From the NCBI GenBank assembly GCA_934255105.1, contig CAKQNH010000244.1, positions 1-7,016 on the forward strand: a DNA stretch of 7,016 bases, given 5' to 3'. Under the pieces are notes generated by a model. That model was not told the origin of the DNA. It was given only the letters and a program-made list of their open reading frames with translations, and did not search any database. This document shows positions 1 to 6,894 of this stretch, in pieces. Both the position numbers and the translations under genes were made by a program. The stretch's first letter is position 1. Each line of letters begins with the position of its first letter. Source of the stretch: an uncultured Pirellulaceae bacterium (lineage in GTDB: Bacteria; Planctomycetota; Planctomycetia; Pirellulales; Pirellulaceae).

Positions 1-287
1 AACGGAGCCTGCAGTTTTTCGAATATCTCGAAAGCCACCTCCACGCGGCGGAGCGCGTTGTCCATGCTTTCCGAACCATCGTCCCACGGCCGCACGGCAG
101 TTCCTGGGCCGAAGGGATCGCTGCCGGTACCACGCAGAGTATGCCAATAGACAACGCTAAACCGCAAATGGTCGCGCATCGTCTTGCCTTCGACCAGCTC
201 GTCAGGGTTGTACCAGCGAAACGCTAGATGATTGCGGCTGGTAGGACCTTCGTATTCAATACGACTGATGTTTGGAAAGTGGCTCAT
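1..287 (-). CDS. xylA: Xylose isomerase, N-terminal part (runs off the left edge)
   Basis: Reading the minus strand from the ATG at 287-285 gives 95 open codons with no stop before the window edge. The protein begins [15 protein letters not shown] and continues through [27 protein letters not shown] and [11 protein letters not shown] to [10 protein letters not shown]. This series matches the N-terminus of class II xylose isomerases, including the YWHT and DPFGPG blocks and the helix before the catalytic-His loop. The metal-binding and catalytic residues lie beyond the window. The enzyme is cytoplasmic and interconverts D-xylose and D-xylulose (often also glucose and fructose) using divalent metal. 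The start is chosen because family proteins begin a few residues before the FPxI block; the upstream AGG is weak and about 13 bases away, and a TTG five codons upstream is less likely. It is divergent from the PEP-CTERM remnant, with about 40 bases between them. Identification is by family recall, not alignment. Confidence 0.93.
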   Translation of the reverse strand, partial: MSHFPNISRIEYEGPTSRNHLAFRWYNPDELVEGKTMRDHLRFSVVYWHTLRGTGSDPFGPGTAVRPWDDGSESMDNALRRVEVAFEIFEKLQAP

Positions 288-328
288 GGCGTTGAAACCT
301 GTCAAAAGCTCGAATGGATTTGAAGTAA

Positions 329-948
329 TTGCCGGCGGGCGAACCTACGGGGAACGGTGAAGTAGAAATGGGAAATGAAGACAAGATGTTGTACAACTGT
401 GGCTCCCTTGACTCCAGATGGAATAGCTCCTATGGCGGTTGTTTTGGGGATATTAGTAGCGTTTTACATAGAAATATCCCAGATTCATTTCCAACATCAT
501 TTACACTTCCAGCTAATGCCGTGGGTACTACATTAAGTTTTGACTCGCTTTCCGGTAATGATAGGGTCGTGCTCCAGTTAAATGGGACAACCATTGGCAA
601 AATGCTACCAATTTAGGAACAAGTGGCCTGGGGGTCATGTCTTTCTCTTCGGGAGCTGACGCACCATTTACGTTCACGAACACACGTTCTGGAATTGTAA
701 ATTCTGGATTCGTCACGGGCACCAATACGTTGCGTATGATCATCAACAACACTGGCTCTGCTTCAATTTCCGCACCGACTGCAACTTTTACAGGCAAGCC
801 GGGGGACGTTACGACAGCGTTTGTGAATGCAAGTGTGAACTTCACCGCCGTCCCAGAACCATCCGCCGCCCCTCTCCTCCTCTTGGGGATGTGTGGTTGC
901 GTTGGTCACCGCAGACGCCGCTTACATGCCCGCATCGACAAACCATAA
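329..948 (+). pseudogene. PEP-CTERM sorting-domain protein remnant, frameshifted and lacking its 5' end
   Basis: Two open frames join into one protein. The first (329-616) carries HRNIPDSFPTSFTLPANAVG and SFDSLSGNDRVVLQLNGTTIG. Its sense continues in the -1 frame from about 601 as NATNLGTSGLGVMSFSSG, ending with VPEPS (PEP codons at 853-861), a short hydrophobic run PLLLLGMCGCVG, the basic cluster HRRRR and a stop at 946-948. A V-PEP motif, hydrophobic segment and basic tail is the PEP-CTERM signal recognised by exosortase for envelope sorting. The body resembles a beta-rich carbohydrate-binding-like extracellular domain, by feel only. Damage: the first frame ends at a TAG (614-616) because of a shift near the AAAA run at 599-602, and no signal peptide lies upstream. 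The frame opens on a TTG right after a TAA (326-328), and the first ATG, at 368, has no good ribosome site. A sequencing error could explain the shift but not the missing export signal. The stretch 421-600 is about 42% G+C, lower than its neighbours. Confidence 0.72.
599..602 (+). other. Frameshift site in the PEP-CTERM remnant (AAAA run)
   Basis: Up to GGC (596-598) the protein is read in the first frame (..LNGTTIG). From AAT at 601 the homologous-looking reading (NATNLGTSG) is one base back. Adding one A to the run, or re-reading one base, restores a continuous protein. No XXXYYYZ slippery heptamer is present, so a mutation or a homopolymer sequencing error is preferred over programmed frameshifting. 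Confidence 0.6.
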
Positions 949-958
949 TTGGCAGTAG

Positions 959-979
959 CCTGCCTTTGTCGAGGCAAGG
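959..979. terminator. Weak hairpin between the convergent PEP-CTERM remnant and SDR gene
   Basis: TGCCT (961-965) and AGGCA (972-976) pair across a six-base loop, and outer CC/GG (959-960, 978-979) can extend the stem past one bulged A. It lies 11 bases past the remnant's stop and about 50 bases past the SDR stop on the other strand, so it could serve either gene. There is no T-tract on either side, so a Rho-independent terminator is only a weak suggestion. Confidence 0.25.
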
Positions 980-984
980 ATTGC

Positions 985-1009
985 ACAGACGCAGAGGGCC
1001 GCAGAGACG
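985..1009. repeat. Short degenerate CGCAGAG repeat in the intergenic gap
   Basis: The core CGCAGAG occurs twice ten bases apart (990-996 and 1000-1006), in the context ACGCAGAGG and CCGCAGAGA. Similar CGCAGAG strings recur as dispersed intergenic repeats in various bacterial genomes (from memory). With only two copies here it cannot be shown to belong to such a family. Confidence 0.3.
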
Positions 1010-1029
1010 GTTTGCTAAGGATGCGATAC

Positions 1030-2007
1030 CTATCCAGAATTTCTGCGCAACAAGCGGTCGCCCCAAGTGCAGGACGTGGCGGATAGCCGGAGCAACCACT
1101 GAGCCTTGCGTGGACGGATGATACGAGGCTGCTTGGCTGCGGCCGCGTTTAGTATGTCGCGCACCAGCGGCGCGGGGTCGAGCCCGCGGATTTTGGCACC
1201 TCCACCCGCTTGGCGCACCGCTTCGGGCAAGTCCAAATCGCGCGTGAGCTGATCGTATCTTGCTCCACTATCCTCGCGGGCGATGGGACCTGGGCAAGCT
1301 AGCAGCACGTGGATCCCCTCATCAGCCAGCTCGAGTCGAGCTTGCTGCGCCAGCGCGGCTAGGCCATGCTTTGCGATCGCATAGCCCCCCAAGAATCGCG
1401 GCGCAAACAGGCTGGCCAGTGACCCAATCAGCACGATACTACTGCCAGTTTCCCCCGTAGCACCGACACTCCTGCCCGTTTCCTCCGTAGCACTTGCACT
1501 CCTGCCCGTTTCCTCCGTAGCACCTGCACTCCTGCCCGTTTCCTCCGTAGAACGGGCACTCCTGCCCGTTTCCGTCAAACTACCATCTACACGGCCACCG
1601 ATCCGCTGCATTACCGGACGAAAGCACTGAATGGCATGCAGGCTGGTCAACACGTTAACGTCGATCAGCTCAGCCAACCGCTGGCTGGTCAAATCGACCA
1701 ATCTACCTCGATCGCTTTGGCCCACCGCTTGAATCAGCAGATCCACAGCAACTCCACTCGACTGCAACAGCTCACAAGCCCGCTCGACTTGGTCCTTCTC
1801 CCTCAGGTCGGCAGGCAGGCAGACGACATCCAGATTCTTAAAACGTCCTCGCAATTCAGCCTGCATAGCTTGCAAAGCTTCTTCCGAACGGGCAACCAGC
1901 ACCAAGCGTCGCACCTGTTGTTGGGCCAACTCGAAGGCAAAAGCCCGTCCCAGCCCTGCGGTCGCACCGCACACCACGGCCGACTTGCCTCTCCATTGCG
2001 ATGACAT
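1030..2007 (-). CDS. Classical SDR-family NAD(P)-dependent oxidoreductase with internal tandem-repeat insert
   Basis: 325 residues with a Rossmann fold. The cofactor motif is GATAGLG (14-20), with Cys13 in place of the usual Thr before it. Arg40 after the second strand (LVARSEE) favours NADP(H). Asp67 sits in the PADLRE adenine-contact site. The NNAG motif is replaced by QAVG (93-96). The catalytic tetrad is Asn118, Ser196, Tyr209 and Lys213 (YAIAK), with the usual 13-residue Ser-Tyr spacing, followed by a CPGP block. The substrate cannot be read from sequence. Residues about 143-189 are an insert of ten-residue units (consensus SAGATEETGR) between the helix ending PVMQRIGG and the strand SSIVLIGS; without it the protein would have ordinary SDR length (about 280). 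The start at 2007 is supported by AGGGAA six bases upstream. It is divergent from pyk across 109 bases and convergent with the PEP-CTERM remnant. The C-terminus (PRKAQWLLRLS..LLRR) looks intact, so the gene is probably functional. Confidence 0.9.
   Translation of the reverse strand: MSSQWRGKSAVVCGATAGLGRAFAFELAQQQVRRLVLVARSEEALQAMQAELRGRFKNLDVVCLPADLREKDQVERACELLQSSGVAVDLLIQAVGQSDRGRLVDLTSQRLAELIDVNVLTSLHAIQCFRPVMQRIGGRVDGSLTETGRSARSTEETGRSAGATEETGRSASATEETGRSVGATGETGSSIVLIGSLASLFAPRFLGGYAIAKHGLAALAQQARLELADEGIHVLLACPGPIAREDSGARYDQLTRDLDLPEAVRQAGGGAKIRGLDPAPLVRDILNAAAAKQPRIIRPRKAQWLLRLSATSCTWGDRLLRRNSG
1441..1573. repeat. 30-bp in-frame minisatellite inside the SDR gene
   Basis: Four consecutive 30-base units start at 1441, 1471, 1501 and 1531, with a partial fifth at 1561-1573. 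Each full unit from 1471 begins CCTGCCCGTTTCC on the plus strand. Units at 1471 and 1501 differ at one base; the unit at 1531 differs from 1501 at three, and the outermost unit at 1441 at five. On the minus strand each unit encodes ten residues like SAGATEETGR. Because 30 is a multiple of three, copy-number changes would keep the frame. There are no unique spacers, so this is not a CRISPR array. Confidence 0.95.
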
Positions 2008-2013
2008 GTCAAG

Positions 2014-2019
2014 TTCCCT
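2014..2019 (-). promoter_or_regulatory. Ribosome binding site of the SDR gene
   Basis: On the minus strand AGGGAA lies six bases before the ATG at 2007-2005. It supports that start over the ATG of an overlapping frame at 2036. Confidence 0.55.
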
Positions 2020-2053
2020 ATAAAAATGTACGCCAATCGGCTACAACAACCAT

Positions 2054-2069
2054 CTGAGTTGCAACTGAG
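2054..2069. promoter_or_regulatory. Palindrome in the SDR/pyk divergent intergenic region (possible operator)
   Basis: AGTTGCAACT (2057-2066) is a perfect 10-base palindrome, and with its flanks CTG/GAG it extends to 16 bases with one mismatched pair. It lies about midway between the two divergent starts, where a shared regulator could bind. A 10-base palindrome is expected several times by chance in 7 kb, so this is only a candidate. I found no convincing -35/-10 pair for either gene in 2008-2116. Confidence 0.22.
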
Positions 2070-2116
2070 GGCGATTAAATAGTTTGAGATTTGTTATCTA
2101 GAATAAAGAACTTGTT

Positions 2117-3565
2117 ATGTCCACTACTGGTCTTCAAGTCGATGGCGCACGCTCCAAAATAGTGGCTACAGTTGGCCCGGCGTGCGAAACGGTCGAGACG
2201 CTGGCCGAATTGGTACGGCACGGCGTGGATATTTTTCGCATCAACGCCGCGCACGGCACTCAGGCTGATTTCACTCAATGGCTGGAGAAAATAAAGCAGG
2301 TCCGCAAGATTACGGACACACACGTGGGAATACTGCTGGATTTATCCGGCCCTAAGATCCGACTGGGGCGACTGTTCGAAGACCCGCTGGAGGTGGAAGT
2401 TGGCCAAGAGTTGACGATTGTCCGCGGCGAGGAGTCGACCGAACGTTTGGAGCTGTGCAGCAATTATCCGAGATTGATCGATGAAATCAAAGTCAAAGAT
2501 AGCATCATGTTGGCCGATGGCACGATCAGCCTGACGGTGACCAGCAGGTCCAAAGATGCGGCCAAGTGCAAAGTGCTCACACCGGGGACCATCCGCAGTC
2601 GCCAGGGTATCAACCTTCCCGGAGTAACGCTCAGCGTCTCTGCCATGCGCCCCGAAGATGTCGAAAATGCCATGTGGGGTGCCAAAAACGAAATCGACTT
2701 CATCAGCCTCAGCTTTGTGCGCAGTCCGCAGGATGTGGCCACACTCAAAGATCTACTGCAGACGCTGGAATCCAAAGCGCTCGTCATCGCCAAGATTGAA
2801 AAGCGCGAGGCCATGGACCGCTTGGAGGAAATTGTCGAAGCCTCTGACGGAGTGATGGTCGCGCGCGGGGACTTGGGAGTAGAGATTGATGTAGCGGAAA
2901 CGCCGATCGCTCAGAAGAGAATCATCCAGGTCTGCCGCGAAAAACTCAAGCCGGTCATCGTCGCTACGCAGATGTTGGAGAGCATGCACACCAATCGCCG
3001 CCCCACGCGAGCCGAGGCCAGCGACGTGGCCAACGCGATCCTAGATGGGGCCGATGCCTGCATGCTCAGCGGCGAAACAGCCATCGGCAATTTCCCCGTG
3101 GAGGCGGTCGACACCATGAATCGCATCATGGTCTTCACCGAACAACTGCTCAAGACCCAACCCGCCCCGACTCGATTGAAAAAGTTCGATCGCGTCCATC
3201 CCATCACTTCAGCCGTTACTTTCAACGCAGCCAACATCGCCGAAGCCATCGGTGCGCGGCTCGTGGTAATCGCCAGCCAAACCGGCGGGACCGCGTGGGT
3301 CAAATCCAAACAACGCAATTACACCGCCACGCTCGGCGTCAGTGACAATGAGGCTACATTGCGCCGCATGTCACTATTTTGGGGCATTGTTCCGCATCGC
3401 ATCTCAAACATCGACAGCCCGCAGAAGCTGATCGAAGAAGTGATCGGTTGGGGCCGCGCAGAAGGGATCCTGACCGTGGGCGACCGAGTTGTCTTCGTGA
3501 CTGGCACTGGCATCATCGACAACACGCACAATTTGCTGGTCGTCCATGAAGTTCCTGCGGTGTAG
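2117..3565 (+). CDS. pyk: Pyruvate kinase
   Basis: 482 residues, the normal length for a bacterial pyruvate kinase, which converts phosphoenolpyruvate and ADP to pyruvate and ATP in the last step of glycolysis (cytoplasmic, usually a tetramer). Landmarks: SKIVATVGPA (13-22); RINAAHG (41-47) with the substrate-site Arg41 and Asn43; LLDLSGPKIR (73-82); B domain about 80-180; IAKIEKRE (225-231) with catalytic Lys227 and metal ligand Glu229; the signature VMVARGDLGVEI (246-257) with Asp252; ATQMLESM (283-290) with Thr284; and RAEASDVANAILDGAD. The C-terminal domain (about 356-482) keeps SQTGGTAWVKSKQR and ends LLVVHEVPAV. Oddities: Lys80 replaces the Glu of GPEIR, and Ala45 replaces the Ser of the usual NFSHG; both bear on K+ use. 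The ATG at 2117 gives the expected N-terminus but has only a weak purine stretch upstream (AAAGAA, 2105-2110). The gene is divergent from the SDR and convergent with the CHAT gene. No FBP-type allosteric site could be confirmed. Confidence 0.98.
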   Translation: MSTTGLQVDGARSKIVATVGPACETVETLAELVRHGVDIFRINAAHGTQADFTQWLEKIKQVRKITDTHVGILLDLSGPKIRLGRLFEDPLEVEVGQELTIVRGEESTERLELCSNYPRLIDEIKVKDSIMLADGTISLTVTSRSKDAAKCKVLTPGTIRSRQGINLPGVTLSVSAMRPEDVENAMWGAKNEIDFISLSFVRSPQDVATLKDLLQTLESKALVIAKIEKREAMDRLEEIVEASDGVMVARGDLGVEIDVAETPIAQKRIIQVCREKLKPVIVATQMLESMHTNRRPTRAEASDVANAILDGADACMLSGETAIGNFPVEAVDTMNRIMVFTEQLLKTQPAPTRLKKFDRVHPITSAVTFNAANIAEAIGARLVVIASQTGGTAWVKSKQRNYTATLGVSDNEATLRRMSLFWGIVPHRISNIDSPQKLIEEVIGWGRAEGILTVGDRVVFVTGTGIIDNTHNLLVVHEVPAV

Positions 3566-3648
3566 GCAGCGTGCGGAACGTAACCGTCAAAAATAACCAT
3601 CAACAGTCGCTCCCTTTTTCGCAACCTGCATAGACTGTGAATTAATTC

Positions 3649-3711
3649 GTAGCGGAACTCGCCCAGAATTTCGGCAGCCCCTTGGCCGAAAGTCTTGGCG
3701 ACTTCCGCTAC
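3649..3711. repeat. Long imperfect hairpin (REP-like element or bidirectional terminator) between pyk and the CHAT-like gene
   Basis: TAGCGGAACTCGCC (3650-3663) pairs with GGCGACTTCCGCTA (3697-3710) with a single C-C mismatch. Inside, AGA (3665-3667) pairs with TCT (3693-3695) and TTTCGGC (3669-3675) with GCCGAAA (3685-3691), closing a nine-base loop; G3649-C3711 adds one more pair. In total there are 24 Watson-Crick pairs and three single mismatches, far beyond chance. It lies 83 bases past the pyk stop and 37 past the CHAT-gene stop. It has no T-tract, so it is either a non-canonical bidirectional terminator or a dispersed palindromic (REP-like) element. Both strands encode a similar peptide (VAE..AK/QxFG..AE.LG.FRY), simply because the sequence is palindromic. 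Confidence 0.7.
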
Positions 3712-3748
3712 CATTAAAAGCTTGCGACACTCATTTTCCGTAAGATGC

Positions 3749-6700
3749 CTAATAATCACCCACCGCCATATAGCCGCCCCACAGCAGCGGATGGGTGCCA
3801 CCCACCTGCCCCGCAGCATCGTTGCTCCAGGGTTGCAGTGCGGGTTCGTTGGCGGCCTCAAACTGTTCAGGCCACAGTGCCAATACGGCTCGTCGCAGGG
3901 CGGCCGAGGGCGGTTCGCTCTGCAGTTCTTCCAATTGGCGCTGCAGCAGCACGCTGGCGCTCACCCCACCCGTCGGCCAGCGGCTGAGGCTGGCATGCCG
4001 CGTCCCGCTGAACAACATCGCACAGATCGGAAGAAACAAATCGTCGCCACGCTCTAGCTTGCCACTCCCAATGGCCGTTCGCAAGCCGGGTAACAATACC
4101 CGCACAGGCGATGTGTGCGGTGTGGTCAGCCAACTACCCACGCGAGTCTGATCGACATTGCCCAGCGGCAACACGCGAGTGTCCCAACCGCTGCCAGTAC
4201 TCTCAATGGTGTTTGCCACCCACAATTGATCGGTTTTAAGTTTCAGCCATGCCACCGAAGGTACGCTGTTTTTCTGAGCTAAGAACAAGGTATACGAATC
4301 GGGAAGCTCCTGCCCCACACCCTGGGCCAGCGTTTGGTTAGCTGCCGTTTCGGATGCGAAAAAATCACCGACAATCCCCACGGTCTGCGCCACTGGGGCT
4401 GGCTTTGCAAATGCCAACTCGATACTACCGAGCGTGGGAATGTACGTCACCGCGTGGTGGGCAATCCATGGCTGATGGCCGGAGTCGGTTTTTAGCGGGA
4501 GCATTTCAAAGGGAATGTACCACAGCCGATCGTGGGGAGCGACAATCGTGCGTCGGCTATTAGCCAACATCTTTTGAACTTCGGCAGGAAATAGAGTGTC
4601 GGTTAACTGCTGCGCTGATTTGTGCCATGCAGCCCCTGCGGACGCTGCTACGGATACCGTGGCAGGTCGAGGCTCGGGCGTCGCGCCAACATCTGCTAAC
4701 AGGGCTAGCAGGCTGCCGTCGATCTGGCTGCCGTCGGCCACCCGCCAATACTGCGCAGCGTCGCGCGTAATTGCGACACCGACCACCTCTTGCCCAACGA
4801 CGGTTAGACCGAGCAATATATCGTCGGCTGCCAGGCGCCCCTGCAACTGAGCTAGCTCTGCGGGCGGGGGCACCGAGCGGTCGACGAGCTGGCGCTGCAA
4901 GCTCAGAAACGCCAGTTGGCTTTCGTAGCCCTCCGACAGCTCTTCCAGCTCCACAAAAGCCTTCTTGGCATCGGCGCTGAGCTTGCGCTCCTCCAGCGGC
5001 AGCGGAGCTTGGCGCAATTGTGCGATCAACTGCCCCATGCGTTGCGCGTCGGTTTCCAGCGTTGGCATCCGTCGCCGCGCCGCCGCGACCACCTGGCGAT
5101 CCGCAGGCAACAATTGTTCAGGCGGGCGGGCCACCAGCAAACGCCAAGTAAACTCTCGTCCGCCCAATGGCAAGGCAACGTATAGACGTTGGCGCTGCAG
5201 TTGATCCATGCCAGCCAATATCTCTTCCACAGAGGCTTGGCGGTCCAGAGCCATCTCCACCAACTGGGCATAAGCCGGATCGCGGGCTGTGGTTAGCTCT
5301 GCAATGGTCTCGAGCGGGGACAGCGCCCAGTCGATAGCCGATGGCTCCGCTACCACTTCGGACAGGATCGCCTCCGTGTCGACAGCGGACAACGATTTGG
5401 CGGCAAACAGGTCGAGCACCAATTGCGTCTGAAAGATAGACTCGACAACTGCCCCCGTTTCCGCCGAACCACGCATGATCTGGAGCGCATGCTGCAGACT
5501 GGTCACGCCTTGCGCTCCACGCTTCTGGCCAAAGGCTGACAAAGCGTTGACAAACAAAAAGCGGGCATGCAGGCGAGGCAAGGCGGTGTCGAGATTGCGC
5601 AGCAGCGGCGGGCACTGCCGAAGCAACTTGTCGGCCAGCGCAAAATCGTTGGCGTAGACGGCCAGTTCACTTGCACCTAGCCAGGCGGACAATTGCAGCG
5701 AGGTGCTTTTTTTATTGGCCCAGCCTGCCATCCGCTGCAGTGGTTCCATCGCGGAGCTTTGGCCACTGGCCGCCGCGCAGTCCGTCAGACGCAGGGTAGC
5801 CTCGGCCGCTGTAGCATGTTGCTCGAAGTGGGCTGCCACCAGCGTGGCGTCCTGAAAAAGCACGTTGGCCGCCGCATAGTTTCCATCGCGTGCTTCGAGC
5901 TTCCCCAGCACCAAGAGCGCCAAGGACGAAAGATAATAGTCGGACAGATTGCCGACGAGGGCTCCCTGGCGGAGCAATTGGCGGCTGTCCACGGGGGCTT
6001 GGGATGCCAGACTGCTGATGCCTTGCAGCACGCGCCACGAAGCGACGAACCAAGGTGCCTGCTGGTTGGAGTTGCGAGTGAATAATGCATCCAGTGGGCC
6101 ACTCAGCGGAGAGTGCTTTGCCAGCGGCCCCAGCGTCTCCCAGCGCCGCATGAGGGCCAGAGCTGTAGTGCGCAGGACCTCCGATACGTCCAGATGCACC
6201 GCCGGCCCGCTGGCTGATGCGCCGCCAGGCTGAGCTGTAATTCGCGGCGAGGCGGGATCTACGGCGATCGGCAGTCCGACGGGGACAGCCACCGCGCGCA
6301 TGGGTCGCGACTTGGGAAACCACTGGATGCCTTTGGAGACAGCATCGAAGGCCGGTAGCGGAGCGTTGGAGAGCTCGAGTTGGTCGACCCATGTTGGATT
6401 GGCCAGCAGGACCATCAGGGCGCTGTCGTACTGTTCCAATGCTAGAGCCAGCTCACCCCGTTGATAATGGCACTCGCCCAGCATGACCAACGAGGGGATG
6501 CTATCTATCCAGCGCTGTTCGCCGATGCGTCGAGCGCGATTCAGAGAGACGGTAAAGCCGTCAGCGGCTTCCAGAGTCCGGCCGACTCGGAACAGTTCGC
6601 GAGCCATGTAATATTCGGCGCGAGGCATGTCCCCCGTAGCCTGCGCCTGCAGCCTGTCCGGAGCGGAAAACGTGAGCAGACCTGCCAAGACGAGGCTACC

Positions 6701-6760
6701 GATGATACCGGCCAGAGGGGCTGGCCCCAGCCGTGTTGGACGAGCACGCAATGCAGTCAT
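3749..6760 (-). CDS. Exported TPR-like protein with a C-terminal, apparently catalytically dead CHAT domain
   Basis: 1003 residues. A signal peptide is visible: basic N-region (MTALRARPTRLG), hydrophobic core about 18-33 (AGIIGSLVLAGLLTF) and a likely cleavage after LQAQA (37-41), so the protein probably acts outside the cytoplasm. Residues about 45-120 resemble TPR helices (ARELFRVGRTLEAADGF, GECHYQRGELALALEQYDSA); further helical, Ala/Leu-rich repeats run to about 470, and 560-640 looks coiled-coil-like. The C-terminal third fits the CHAT (caspase HetF-associated) fold: DDILLGL (646-652), TIVAPHDRLWYIPFEMLPL (738-756), VTYIPTLGSI, then the helix-strand GTRHASLSRWPTG (919-931) and the terminal HPLLWGGYMAVGD (990-1002). 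The protease His block (usually ATHG) reads VANTIES (848-854), and the Cys block (usually SACETG) reads LPGLRTA (890-896), so both catalytic residues appear lost. The start at 6760 places the signal peptide at the N-terminus; its ribosome site (GAGAA) is weak. Function is unknown; a binding or scaffold role is inferred. Confidence 0.85.
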   Translation of the reverse strand: MTALRARPTRLGPAPLAGIIGSLVLAGLLTFSAPDRLQAQATGDMPRAEYYMARELFRVGRTLEAADGFTVSLNRARRIGEQRWIDSIPSLVMLGECHYQRGELALALEQYDSALMVLLANPTWVDQLELSNAPLPAFDAVSKGIQWFPKSRPMRAVAVPVGLPIAVDPASPRITAQPGGASASGPAVHLDVSEVLRTTALALMRRWETLGPLAKHSPLSGPLDALFTRNSNQQAPWFVASWRVLQGISSLASQAPVDSRQLLRQGALVGNLSDYYLSSLALLVLGKLEARDGNYAAANVLFQDATLVAAHFEQHATAAEATLRLTDCAAASGQSSAMEPLQRMAGWANKKSTSLQLSAWLGASELAVYANDFALADKLLRQCPPLLRNLDTALPRLHARFLFVNALSAFGQKRGAQGVTSLQHALQIMRGSAETGAVVESIFQTQLVLDLFAAKSLSAVDTEAILSEVVAEPSAIDWALSPLETIAELTTARDPAYAQLVEMALDRQASVEEILAGMDQLQRQRLYVALPLGGREFTWRLLVARPPEQLLPADRQVVAAARRRMPTLETDAQRMGQLIAQLRQAPLPLEERKLSADAKKAFVELEELSEGYESQLAFLSLQRQLVDRSVPPPAELAQLQGRLAADDILLGLTVVGQEVVGVAITRDAAQYWRVADGSQIDGSLLALLADVGATPEPRPATVSVAASAGAAWHKSAQQLTDTLFPAEVQKMLANSRRTIVAPHDRLWYIPFEMLPLKTDSGHQPWIAHHAVTYIPTLGSIELAFAKPAPVAQTVGIVGDFFASETAANQTLAQGVGQELPDSYTLFLAQKNSVPSVAWLKLKTDQLWVANTIESTGSGWDTRVLPLGNVDQTRVGSWLTTPHTSPVRVLLPGLRTAIGSGKLERGDDLFLPICAMLFSGTRHASLSRWPTGGVSASVLLQRQLEELQSEPPSAALRRAVLALWPEQFEAANEPALQPWSNDAAGQVGGTHPLLWGGYMAVGDY

Positions 6761-6846
6761 TGGATTCTCGATGCGAAATGACGAACTAGTGATGCGATAA
6801 CGCCTAGTTTAGACGCAAGCACGCCGCATTTGCACCATTCCACCAT

Positions 6847-6894
6847 CAAATCCCCTATACCCGGCAAATTCCCCAGCAAATCCCTTCAAATTGG
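6847..6894. repeat. Clustered CAAATyCCC motif, possible regulator sites
   Basis: CAAATCCCC (6847-6855), CAAATTCCCC (6865-6874) and CAAATCCC (6877-6884) are followed by the diverged CAAATTGG (6887-6894), all in the same orientation with start spacings of 18, 12 and 10 bases. They sit in the 245-base gap between two divergent genes, roughly 90-140 bases upstream of the CHAT-gene start. The irregular spacing argues against classical iterons; binding sites or chance in AC-rich DNA are the alternatives. Confidence 0.35.

Noticed and set aside
599..616. Programmed -1 frameshifting in the PEP-CTERM gene
   Set aside because: No XXXYYYZ slippery heptamer, and the gene also lacks a signal peptide, so decay is the simpler explanation.
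1441..1573. Possible CRISPR array
   Set aside because: The 30-base units are directly adjacent with no variable spacers and lie in frame inside an SDR gene.
1636..2004. Plus-strand frame of 122 codons opposite the SDR gene
   Set aside because: Antisense to the conserved Rossmann core of the SDR, Gln/Leu/Ser-rich, with no ribosome site or motif.
3319..3861. A 180-codon minus-strand frame spanning the gap after the CHAT-like gene
   Set aside because: Its left part is antisense to the conserved pyk C-terminal domain and its right part overlaps the CHAT gene. The helix-like middle stretch is produced by the palindromic hairpin, which encodes a similar peptide on both strands. There is no ribosome site.
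5118..5615. Minus-strand frame of 165 codons
   Set aside because: Out-of-frame shadow of the CHAT-like gene with no recognisable domain.
5712..6392. Long minus-strand frame of 226 codons
   Set aside because: Lies wholly within the CHAT-like gene in another frame, is rich in Arg/Gly/Ala as expected of a GC-rich shadow, and shows no family motif.
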